DNA of 29,720 nt. Origin: CAZJAH01 sp964544155 (GTDB lineage: Bacteria > Bacteroidota > Ignavibacteria > Kapaibacteriales > UBA2268). The DNA is taken from the NCBI GenBank assembly GCA_964544155.1, contig CAZJAH010000037.1, positions 1 to 29,720 on the forward strand, given 5' to 3'. A program made the translations under genes and the position numbers. The notes under the pieces were generated by a model that was not told the origin of the DNA, did no database searches, and saw nothing but the letters and a program-made list of their open reading frames with translations. Shown piece by piece: positions 17,025 through 24,669 of this stretch (within the stretch, counting starts at the first letter, position 1; each line of letters opens with the position of its first letter).

Positions 17025-18640
17025 TGGATGAACTGTCCTTCCGGGAATTATCCGGTTTTTCGCGTCTATTTCATGATTTCCTCCAAAATGACGAGATACT
17101 GATGAAACGCTACCCCTCTAACGACCTGATCGATAATCCGGCCAGCCTTAAATCCCGAATGAAATTCCCAAAAAATGCCGGCCTGATCAGCGAATGTATT
17201 GAAAGATCAATGTCCGCCATAAGATTTGACGAAAAGCAGTATGACAATTTAAGAATAGTATCGAATGAGCCTTATCTGACAGTTATTACCGGCCAGCAGG
17301 TCGGTTTTCTGGGCGGGCCATACTATACACAGCTTAAGGCGGCATCGGTTACAGCCCTTGCGGATAAGCTAAATGATTCTGCCTCGGATTTGAATATTGT
17401 TCCCCTATTCTGGGTGGAAGATAATGACCATGATAACCTGGAAGCTTCACTGATTCATCTCTTTGATAAAGATGCCTCAATATGCTCTATAAATTGCGGC
17501 GAGCACATCCCTAAAAACGACAGAACAATAGTTGCCGGGCATTTCTTTAATAATAATATAGCTGATATCCTCACGGAAGTAAGGAACATGCTCCCTGATA
17601 GTATTTATAAAATGGAAATTTTTGAGAGGCTGCAATCGATCTATACGCCCGGAAAAAGCTGGGCTGACGCTTTTATTGAATTCATGCAGCAAATGTTCGG
17701 CCATAATGGCTTATTATTTGTAAAAGCCTCGGAAGTCAGGAAAGCAGGCTTATTTAAAGATGGCGCCCTGAATGAACTGGAGACTCCCTGCGGTTCGGCC
17801 GGGTTGATCGAAGAAGCCAATGTTAAGCTTAAGAAAGACGGCTATCACATTCAGGCCAGATGCTTTGATATTAACCTCTTTTATGTAGAGGATGGCTACA
17901 GGCATAATATCGAATACAAAGGCGGTATGTATCACACTGCCGGGATGAAACTGAAAAGGGAAGAAATAATGGAAATTTGTGAAAGCAATCCCGAAAAATT
18001 TGCTCCGAAAGTACTTCTCAGGCCCGTTTTCCAGGATAGTATCTTCCCGAACGCGGCTTATGTTGGGGGCCCAAGCGAAATCGGCTATGTAGCGCAGGTA
18101 AAGGAACTTTACGATAAGTTCTCGGTTGATATGCCGGCGTTTGTTCCGAGGCATTCAGCTACTTTGATAAGTAATTATACGGCTAAAGTTCTCGAAAGGA
18201 TTAATCAATTCCCTTCATTTTTCTTTGATGATCCCATGCTGATTGAGAATAAGCTCAAGCATAGCCTTATATCTTTTGAACTGGCTTCGGACATGGAAGA
18301 CGCTGAAAAACAGGTAATGAAGGCTTTTAAGAGCCTTTCGCTGCTGACCTTTAAAATTGATAAAAACCTTGAAGCCACCGCCCGTGCTACCGAGCATAAA
18401 ATCAAGAAACTGTTCGACAGGTACAGGAGAAAAACCTATGCAGCGGTAAAGAAGAAAAACAATTCTTTATTCGCGGATTATAATTATTGTTCCAGGATGA
18501 TTTATCCAAACGAAACGCTTTCCGAAAGGCTGATTTCACCCCTGAACTATATAAACGAGGCCGGGCTTGATTTTTTTAAAAAAGCGCTCGACGGTATTAC
18601 TTCCCGCGATCCGGATAAACATTATATAATCGAACTCTAA
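17024..18640 (+). CDS. bshC: Putative cysteine ligase BshC, last step of bacillithiol synthesis
   Basis: The 538-residue length and motifs match BshC: TVITGQQVGFLGGPYYTQLK (TGQQ at 89-92), VPLFWVEDNDHDNLE (129-137 region), and the C-terminal coiled-coil stretch (about 430-475) followed by FADYNYCSRMIYPNETLSER. BshC is held to add cysteine to glucosaminyl-malate, giving the thiol bacillithiol, the glutathione substitute in Bacillota and many Bacteroidota. BshA and BshB are not in this window. The start overlaps the preceding glycosyltransferase stop by one base, so the two are translationally coupled, although the partner is a membrane GT-C enzyme and not BshA. A second ATG 4 nt on is out of frame. 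Cytoplasmic. Confidence 0.93.
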   Translation: MDELSFRELSGFSRLFHDFLQNDEILMKRYPSNDLIDNPASLKSRMKFPKNAGLISECIERSMSAIRFDEKQYDNLRIVSNEPYLTVITGQQVGFLGGPYYTQLKAASVTALADKLNDSASDLNIVPLFWVEDNDHDNLEASLIHLFDKDASICSINCGEHIPKNDRTIVAGHFFNNNIADILTEVRNMLPDSIYKMEIFERLQSIYTPGKSWADAFIEFMQQMFGHNGLLFVKASEVRKAGLFKDGALNELETPCGSAGLIEEANVKLKKDGYHIQARCFDINLFYVEDGYRHNIEYKGGMYHTAGMKLKREEIMEICESNPEKFAPKVLLRPVFQDSIFPNAAYVGGPSEIGYVAQVKELYDKFSVDMPAFVPRHSATLISNYTAKVLERINQFPSFFFDDPMLIENKLKHSLISFELASDMEDAEKQVMKAFKSLSLLTFKIDKNLEATARATEHKIKKLFDRYRRKTYAAVKKKNNSLFADYNYCSRMIYPNETLSERLISPLNYINEAGLDFFKKALDGITSRDPDKHYIIEL

Positions 18641-18729
18641 TCTTCGTTTTTTGCGGGTATAAGCTCAATTTCTTTCAAAATATCTATTACGATCCTTATG
18701 CGGTCGCCAAAGAATTTTTTTATTGCCAT
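18637..18729 (-). CDS. Possible small ORF of 30 residues convergent with bshC
   Basis: On the minus strand an ATG opens MAIKKFFGDRIRIVIDILKE, continuing IELIPAKNED, then TAG, whose complement overlaps the bshC stop. The product would be an amphipathic helix with basic start and acidic end. No SD is visible, so this may be chance; only the coding-like composition and the lack of any plus-strand gene favour it. Confidence 0.25.
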   Translation of the reverse strand: MAIKKFFGDRIRIVIDILKEIELIPAKNED

Positions 18730-18801
18730 GTAAAAATCTTATATTAAAAAAGATTTAATTATGACTGGTTAAGTAATAATCTATAAAATACAGGAGGAAA
18801 T

Positions 18802-19194
18802 ATGAGTACAAGATTAAATATTTCAAGCGAAGCAAAGTGGGAAGATGTAGTTGGATATTCCAGAGCGGTGAAAATCGGAAACATAATAGAAATATCCGGA
18901 ACAACAGCCGTAGATGAAAAAGGCGTGGTTGCTACAGGAAACACCTACGAACAGGCTAAATTCATCCTGGAAAAAATCTCAAAAACCCTTATTGAAGCGG
19001 GCAGCTCAATATCTGACGTTATCCGTACCAGAATGTACACAACTGATATCACAAAATGGGAGGATATAGCCAAAGCTCATAGCGAATATTTCGGTGATAT
19101 TAAACCCGCCACCTCACTTGTTGAGGTCAAAAAGCTGATTGAACCGGGTATGGTCATCGAGATAGAAGCTACAGCCGTTCTTTCGGAGATCTAA
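18802..19194 (+). CDS. RidA/YjgF/YER057c/UK114 family protein
   Basis: The 130-residue protein has the Rid fold signature: IIEISGTTAVDEKG, YEQAKFILEKISKTLIEAG, DVIRTRMYTTDI and VIEIEATAVL. RidA proteins are trimers that hydrolyse reactive enamine/imine intermediates from PLP enzymes. The carboxylate-binding arginine, which in RidA lies in a PARS-type motif, is absent: residues 102-109 read PATSLVEV, with T104 in its place. The glutamate of IEIEA (E122) is kept. This points to one of the Rid subfamilies without classical deaminase activity. It has the strongest SD in the region (AGGAGG) and leads a tight unit with the MFS and GNAT genes (2-bp gaps). Cytoplasmic. Confidence 0.9.
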   Translation: MSTRLNISSEAKWEDVVGYSRAVKIGNIIEISGTTAVDEKGVVATGNTYEQAKFILEKISKTLIEAGSSISDVIRTRMYTTDITKWEDIAKAHSEYFGDIKPATSLVEVKKLIEPGMVIEIEATAVLSEI

Positions 19195-19196
19195 AA

Positions 19197-20396
19197 TTGG
19201 TGGCAGATAAATCCAAAGTCCGGAGTTTAATACAAGATCCTAACCTGCACATTATATTCTCTGTAACTTTGATGGCGGTAGTTGGGGTATCGAGTATTAC
19301 TCCGGCATTTCCCAAAATAGCGAGTGAACTCAATGTAGATAAAACTCAGATCGGCCTGCTGATAACCGTGTTCACACTGCCGGGGATTTTTTTAAATCTC
19401 TTCCTGGGCGTACTGGCCGACAGGCTTGGCCGCAAAAAGATACTCGTGCCTTCTTTATTGCTTTTTGGTTTGGCGGGTGGCGCCTGCGCCCTCGCGGATA
19501 CTTTTGAAGTACTGCTCGTGCTCAGGTTTGTGCAGGGAATATGCGGCGCTGCTCTTGGCGCCCTTAATGTAACCGTACTTGGCGACCTTTATGATGGCAT
19601 CCGCCGTACTGAAGCCATGGGATATAATGCCAGCATTCTGAGTATCGGCACCGCCGCATTCCCTGCCATAGGCGGAGCTGTGGCAATGCTCGGCTGGTAC
19701 TATCCATTTTTGATTTCTATTTTAGCTATTCCTGTCGGATTATGGGTGCTCTATGGCCTTAAAAATCCGGAACCGGAAGGCGTGCAGAACATAAAATCAT
19801 ACCTGAAAAACGCTCTTAAAAGCATCAGAAAAAAGGAGGTCTTAGGCCTTTTCATTGCAAGTGTGCTGACTTTTATAATCATATTCGGGCCTTATTTGAC
19901 CTTTCTTCCGCTTTTTCTGGAGGAAAAATTTGGCGTAAGCACATTTCTTATAGGTATAGTGCTTTCTGCGTCATCGCTTACAACGGCAATTGTATCTGCG
20001 AAATTAAAGTCTATTGCCAAATTAATGCGTGAACATAGCATGATCAGGCTGTCTTTCGTTCTCTATATTATCGCGTTCGGGATGGTACCGCTGCTTGGCG
20101 AGTATTACCTGATCTACATACCCGCGCTTATATTCGGTGTGGCACAGGGAATTAATATTCCGACCATACACGCTCTGCTGGCCGATTACTCACCTATGGA
20201 ATACAGGGCGGCCTTTATGTCGTTCAATGGCATGGTGCTAAGGCTTGGGCAGACCCTTGGGCCGGTTGTCATTGGCTTTGTGTATGAAACGTTCGGAATT
20301 GACGAAACATTTTATGCCGGAGCTGTGACCGGTTTGATACTCCTTATTATAGGGTTTACCATGATTAAAAATCAAAATCATCAACAAAAGGTATAG
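19197..20396 (+). CDS. Major facilitator superfamily drug/metabolite exporter
   Basis: The 399-residue protein has about 12 hydrophobic segments and the MFS motif A after TM2 (GVLADRLGRKK, residues 71-81), with a motif C-like glycine-rich TM5. PALIFGVAQGINIPTIHALL in the second half is typical of the drug:H+ antiporter branch. Inner membrane, proton-driven export is the likely role; the substrate is not evident. The start is a TTG with GGAG 8 nt upstream (inside the ridA-like stop region); an adjacent GTG at 19200 is the alternative. Sequence identity to characterised pumps would be needed to name a drug or siderophore substrate. Confidence 0.87.
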   Translation: MVADKSKVRSLIQDPNLHIIFSVTLMAVVGVSSITPAFPKIASELNVDKTQIGLLITVFTLPGIFLNLFLGVLADRLGRKKILVPSLLLFGLAGGACALADTFEVLLVLRFVQGICGAALGALNVTVLGDLYDGIRRTEAMGYNASILSIGTAAFPAIGGAVAMLGWYYPFLISILAIPVGLWVLYGLKNPEPEGVQNIKSYLKNALKSIRKKEVLGLFIASVLTFIIIFGPYLTFLPLFLEEKFGVSTFLIGIVLSASSLTTAIVSAKLKSIAKLMREHSMIRLSFVLYIIAFGMVPLLGEYYLIYIPALIFGVAQGINIPTIHALLADYSPMEYRAAFMSFNGMVLRLGQTLGPVVIGFVYETFGIDETFYAGAVTGLILLIIGFTMIKNQNHQQKV

Positions 20397-20398
20397 AA

Positions 20399-20950
20399 AT
20401 GAAAGAAATGCCTGTTATCAACACCGCGAGGCTTATCCTTGAAAGATTCGTTGAATCCGATTCCGGAAAGGTATATGAGCTGCTGAAATCAGGTGAGATT
20501 TCCCGCCAGGCCCTGTTTATACCCCATCCCATGAAAAAGGAATTTACCGGCGATTGGATTTCCGTGCATGAGAGGGATTTCAGGAGCGGCAAATCACTGA
20601 ATCTGGCACTTAAGTTAAAGGAAAATAACGAAATAATCGGCGCTGCAGGAATAAACATCGAGCCTGACAATAAACGCGCTGAGCTCGGCTATTGGGTTGG
20701 AGTGCAGCACTGGAACAAAGGATATGCCACCGAAGCTGTGAAATCATTCATGGATTATTGCTTTACCATGATACCTCTGAATAAAGTTTTCGCCTCCCGT
20801 CTTGGCTGTAACCCGGCTTCGGGTATGGTACTAAAAAAGTGCGGCTTTACCGAAGAAGGTTTAATGAAAGAGCATGTATTCCATTTTGGCAAATTCGATG
20901 ACCTGCATTTTTATGGTTTACTTAGGAAAAATTATGAAGAATTGTATTAG
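20399..20950 (+). CDS. GNAT N-acetyltransferase, RimJ/RimL-like
   Basis: The 183-residue protein has the RimJ/RimL N-terminal strand NTARLILERF, the acetyl-CoA-binding segment GYWVGVQHWNKGYATEAV (Q103-x3-KGYA), and CNPASGMVLKKCGFTEEG, a standard GNAT motif B. It should acetylate an amino group, either a ribosomal protein N-terminus or a small molecule. It follows the MFS gene after 2 bp and has no independent promoter. A link with the exporter (acetylate and export) is possible but not shown. The gene end overlaps 17 bases of a decayed downstream gene. Confidence 0.88.
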   Translation: MKEMPVINTARLILERFVESDSGKVYELLKSGEISRQALFIPHPMKKEFTGDWISVHERDFRSGKSLNLALKLKENNEIIGAAGINIEPDNKRAELGYWVGVQHWNKGYATEAVKSFMDYCFTMIPLNKVFASRLGCNPASGMVLKKCGFTEEGLMKEHVFHFGKFDDLHFYGLLRKNYEELY

Positions 20951-21182
20951 TTTTATCTTTGTTGTGGTATTATTGCTGAATATCACACAAGCTCAGAAGC
21001 AGGATAAATACATCGAATATAATCCCTGAAACCTGCCGATGGTTATAACAGTTCCTCACGGCGGCTATCTTTAACATGATGAAATCAAATACAGGTACTG
21101 CGAGGGATTCGTTAACGTGAGGGATTCCTATACCCGGGAAATCTCCCGGCAGATAAGATGCCGTCCCCTCGGCAATTATTAA
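20934..21182 (+). pseudogene. Decayed N-formylglutamate amidohydrolase-like gene
   Basis: An ATG within the GNAT gene end opens a signal peptide (MKNCISFIFVVVLLLNITQA) followed by KYIEYNP and then TGA (21027-21029). The same frame continues NLPMVITVPHGGYL, then TAA (21072-21074), then DEIKYRYCEGFVNVRDSYTR and EISRQI. PGNLPxxIxxPHGG and the later DSYTREI are the conserved N-terminal blocks of the N-formylglutamate amidohydrolase family, where the histidine binds zinc. The first stop is one base from glycine (GGA) and the second from tyrosine (TAT/TAC). The frame then ends at 21180-21182, and a +1 shift near 21155 gives AIINFQKHSELSA, possibly the next block. The C-terminal half is missing. Confidence 0.75.
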
Positions 21183-21263
21183 CTTTCAAAAACACAGCGA
21201 GCTTTCGGCCGCACCACCCAGTGAACTTTGTTATATAGGTTTTTAATACAAAATGCATGTCCC

Positions 21264-23195
21264 TCATTTTCCGGGTATACTTGTCAAATAACTATTCTCT
21301 CTTTCGTCCGATGTTTTATGGCATGTCGAACATTCGCTAATTTTTTTATTTAGAAATTTCTCCTCCTGCTTGTGGCAGGAAATGCAATTTTTATGCATCG
21401 CATTCAGATAACTATCTGCATAAAGGTATTGATTATCTGGAGGTGTACTTGCGGATAGATTCATATCCCTTCTATGACAATCAATACATTGTGCGGCATT
21501 ATCTTTTGTGCGAGCCTCTCCGGGTCTATGGCAATGATTGCAGCTGTGATTTCGAGGATGCAAACCATCTATATTTTCAGCTTCCGCCACTTTAATCATA
21601 TGTGCTGAATGATCGAATAGCTTAGATTCATTATACATCAGGCTGTGGCACCTGGCGCATGGTGTCGAATGATCGTTTGGTCTGGAAATGTGATGGCATT
21701 TTGAACAGGATTTACTCCCCCCCAAACGCTTTTTGTGGTCTTCGTGAGGGAATAATGTGAAAATATGGTTGGAATTTCCGTTTATCAGTAAAACTGTTCT
21801 TTGCTTATTAGCGCCGGCAGCCGGATCGATTGTGTTCGTTTTTTCATTATCATAAAGAGGATAGAGCATAACAAACGCAATGGGGATAGTGAATACCGCA
21901 ATCAGCGTTACCCTGTAAAAATTATTCTGTAAAGCGCTTGACCATACCATGGTAAACGAATCGAATGAAGCTTTAAAAATAGATTTGTTTGTCCGGATTT
22001 TCTCCCAGTTATTATCAAAAATGTAAAAATTTTCTGAAATATAAATAAATGCTAATGCTGCCGCGGCAAATACTCCCAGGCTCAGACTCCATTCAGCAAG
22101 AGAAGGTAAATAAACTGTTTCCATCGAGCTGAAATACCCGAGTATGCCTACATCAACTCTATATAATGCCACTCCTGCCGACGCCAGGAATGCTGCTGCG
22201 CCCAGGCCGTAAGGTGATGTTCTCACACGCTTGAACGATATAAGTATAATAGGAATAACCGCTGTTATTAATACTTCAAATGTGTATAACCAGCTTTCCC
22301 ATGTACCCGCAAGCAGAGCATTGAAGGCGCTGCCGGAAAACAGGTCATATATTTTCATTATGAAATAAATCCCCAAGATAAATGAAGCAATAAGCGCCAG
22401 CCTGCTCAACATAGGCATATCCCTGCCGTAGAGCTTTACGGGCGTACCGGCATATCCGTTCAAGGAGCAAGTGAGATTAGCTTTATTTTTTAATTCCTGT
22501 CCGAAAACTGATTCCGGGTCATATAGCCTTGCGTATAATATTTTCACAAGTATTAAAAACATCAAACCGCCGGCGATTGCCGAAGATATAAACATCCAGG
22601 GCAGCCATGAGGTATACCATAGCTCATGTAAAGTCAAAGGCGTTGTCAAAAATAATGAACCCAGTGATGAATGGTGCAATGATGATAAAGAGATTCCGAA
22701 TATAACAACGCCAATCGTGATTTTATGTAAAAAACCGGTTATTTTTTGGGCTTTAAACCTTTCCAGGATATTCGGGGTTAATTCAATAAAAGTAATTGTG
22801 AAATAAAGACTGACGCACCAAAATACTTCGAACAGAAAAGAATGTTCGTTCCACATTACAAAAGGATGCCAAAAGCGGTAAGGCAACCCTATATCGAACA
22901 ACAGGGCCAGGCACGAGGACCCGTAACCCAGAAATGCGATCAGGATTGCCGGCCTGAGCAGAGGCCTGAACCTCTCTAATTTTATAACATAAACAAGAAA
23001 TCCGATCGTAAATCCACTGGTTGCAAGAGCTACTCCGGCAATCATATTCAATATCTTCCATAATCCCCAGGGAACCTGGTCATTTAAATTAGTTGTAGCT
23101 CCAAGCCCGAACCACATCCTGAATATGGCTGATATAATTCCCCAAAATACAAAGAACCATAAGACATCTTTTAAAAATCTAATTTTATTTTGCAT
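21264..23195 (-). CDS. NrfD/HybB/DsrP-type quinone-interacting membrane subunit fused to a hexahaem cytochrome c domain
   Basis: Residues 1-450 form about ten transmembrane segments of the NrfD/HybB family (FRMWFGLG, VPWGLWK, PYRFWHP, WNEHSFLFEVFWC, SSLHHSSLGSL and HELWYTSWLPWMF are typical). Residues 470-643 form a cytochrome c3-like domain with six CxxCH haem sites: C497, C513, C552, C570, C604 and C622. In Hmc, Dsr and related complexes the NrfD-like subunit and the multihaem cytochrome are separate proteins; here they are one chain, with the haems expected in the periplasm. Extra histidines (H484, H487, H509, H529, H532, H550) could be axial ligands. It is last in the operon and overlaps the ferredoxin gene by 11 bp, with AGAGGA as SD. 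Confidence 0.9.
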   Translation of the reverse strand: MQNKIRFLKDVLWFFVFWGIISAIFRMWFGLGATTNLNDQVPWGLWKILNMIAGVALATSGFTIGFLVYVIKLERFRPLLRPAILIAFLGYGSSCLALLFDIGLPYRFWHPFVMWNEHSFLFEVFWCVSLYFTITFIELTPNILERFKAQKITGFLHKITIGVVIFGISLSSLHHSSLGSLFLTTPLTLHELWYTSWLPWMFISSAIAGGLMFLILVKILYARLYDPESVFGQELKNKANLTCSLNGYAGTPVKLYGRDMPMLSRLALIASFILGIYFIMKIYDLFSGSAFNALLAGTWESWLYTFEVLITAVIPIILISFKRVRTSPYGLGAAAFLASAGVALYRVDVGILGYFSSMETVYLPSLAEWSLSLGVFAAAALAFIYISENFYIFDNNWEKIRTNKSIFKASFDSFTMVWSSALQNNFYRVTLIAVFTIPIAFVMLYPLYDNEKTNTIDPAAGANKQRTVLLINGNSNHIFTLFPHEDHKKRLGGSKSCSKCHHISRPNDHSTPCARCHSLMYNESKLFDHSAHMIKVAEAENIDGLHPRNHSCNHCHRPGEARTKDNAAQCIDCHRRDMNLSASTPPDNQYLYADSYLNAMHKNCISCHKQEEKFLNKKISECSTCHKTSDERENSYLTSIPGK

Positions 23196-23949
23196 GGCTA
23201 TCCTCTTTATTTTCTTCAGATGCTATTTTTTTTCTTCTGCCGATGATCCAGTTAAGTCCGATTAGAACTGTACCGACACCTAAGCCTATAATGGGTGTGG
23301 ATTCAATCAATGGTTCAGTCAATCCGGGGATATTAAAAGCAGCATCCACCGGCCAGCCCTCTCCACTTAAATTGACATCTGAAATGTAAAGGACAGAAGT
23401 TCCGCCAAGTTCGTGCTCGCCCCAAACATGTTTTAAATAATTGGGGCTGGAGCTGATTTTTTTATAAGCAGCCTTCAGCAGAGCATTCCTTTCCCCGAAA
23501 ATAATAGCGCCGTTTGGGCAGGCTTCAACGCACTCAGGAGTTTTGCCTTGCAGCAACTGCTCATAACACATCTGGCATTTTTGTACATATGGGTCAGTTT
23601 CCGTCCATTCATACCGGGGAATATTAAAAGGACATGACAGCATACAATATCGGCAGCCTATGCATTTATCTGGATTATAAATAACGGGGCCCTCTTCCAG
23701 TTTTTGCAAACCGCCTACCAGGCAAGCGGATACACAAGCAGGGTCAATGCAGTGCATACAGCTTTTACGTATATATTTGCCGTCATTATTTTTATTGATA
23801 CTGAGGAATTTATCTGCCGAAAGTCCGTCTTTTGAATTCGCTCTCGCTAATTCAGCATTATATTCATTGAGATTATTATGCTCGATACATGCATTTACGC
23901 AAGATTCGCAGCCTGTACATTTCGAAACATCGAATAATATCGCAAACAT
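23185..23949 (-). CDS. HybA/DsrO/HmcB-like ferredoxin subunit with four [4Fe-4S] sites and C-terminal anchor
   Basis: The 254-residue protein has four cysteine sets: C11/14/17/21, C64/67/72/76, C96/99/102/106 and C125/128/140/144, as in polyferredoxin subunits that wire an NrfD-type protein to a redox partner. A hydrophobic segment at 217-236 followed by RRKK would anchor the C-terminus. HybA and DsrO carry an N-terminal Tat signal; this protein starts MFAILFDVSKCTGC and has none. The start is firm: an AAGGAGG lies 9 nt upstream and the ATG overlaps the previous stop (TAATG), leaving no room for a longer N-terminus. It probably passes electrons between the membrane subunits, on a side that remains uncertain. 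Confidence 0.9.
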   Translation of the reverse strand: MFAILFDVSKCTGCESCVNACIEHNNLNEYNAELARANSKDGLSADKFLSINKNNDGKYIRKSCMHCIDPACVSACLVGGLQKLEEGPVIYNPDKCIGCRYCMLSCPFNIPRYEWTETDPYVQKCQMCYEQLLQGKTPECVEACPNGAIIFGERNALLKAAYKKISSSPNYLKHVWGEHELGGTSVLYISDVNLSGEGWPVDAAFNIPGLTEPLIESTPIIGLGVGTVLIGLNWIIGRRKKIASEENKEDSHAK

Positions 23950-24647
23950 TATACTTTAGCCTCCTTCCCATATATTGCTTCGGCTACTTTATCTCCCGCG
24001 CCCGGTTTCAACTGCCAATGTATTGGAGACAGCCTTTCGAAGAAATAAAGAACAATATGAGCTAATTTTGTAAATGGAATAATGAGAAATAATGCTTCAG
24101 CTGTCAAAAGGTGCATAAGCATGGCAAAGTTCCATGTAAATGGATTCACCTCCGGATGCCCTGCCATAAATCCAAAAAGAAAGGGCATGAGCACGAATAT
24201 CAGGATCAGGTAATCTCCTGCCCGGCTCATTGCTCTTATACGGCCGATAAATAGCCTTAATGATAACAATATCAATATACAGCCTATGACAGTAAGAGTC
24301 AGTATATCTGCTGCGAGTCTGCCGATTTCAGGTAAATTCAAGCCTGTCAGCCCTTCCCACAGCACAATATGATCGGCCAGAAACAGGGATACCGCTATTG
24401 CGCTTAAATGGAATACAAATGAAACAATTGAAAAAACAACTGTGCCTTTAATAAGGTGTCTGACGGGTATTACCCAGGTGCTGATTTCTGACATCAGGTT
24501 TTTCCATGGAACATTCTTAAGGCGGGATCCTTTAGAAAAAAACAGATAATAAACCTGAATGATCACATGGCGCAAAAGCCCTAGTATCATTATTAAAAAA
24601 GTCAGCGCAAAAAGCGGCCCTTTCGCGAAATCTATCCACCAATCCAT
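23949..24647 (-). CDS. NarI/DsrM/HmcE-like cytochrome b membrane subunit
   Basis: The 232-residue protein has five to six hydrophobic segments (about 11-36, 68-90, 112-135, 145-162, 174-202) and the family's histidine pattern. H80 and H93 in the second/third helices and H179 and H197, 18 residues apart as in NarI, are candidate haem b ligands. NarI-like subunits oxidise or reduce menaquinol and move electrons to an iron-sulfur partner; in Dsr and Hmc complexes that partner is the HdrD-like protein encoded just upstream. It lies 22 bp after that gene and overlaps the ferredoxin gene by one base. Confidence 0.88.
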   Translation of the reverse strand: MDWWIDFAKGPLFALTFLIMILGLLRHVIIQVYYLFFSKGSRLKNVPWKNLMSEISTWVIPVRHLIKGTVVFSIVSFVFHLSAIAVSLFLADHIVLWEGLTGLNLPEIGRLAADILTLTVIGCILILLSLRLFIGRIRAMSRAGDYLILIFVLMPFLFGFMAGHPEVNPFTWNFAMLMHLLTAEALFLIIPFTKLAHIVLYFFERLSPIHWQLKPGAGDKVAEAIYGKEAKV

Positions 24648-24669
24648 AATTTTTCCGGTTTAGTTTGTT

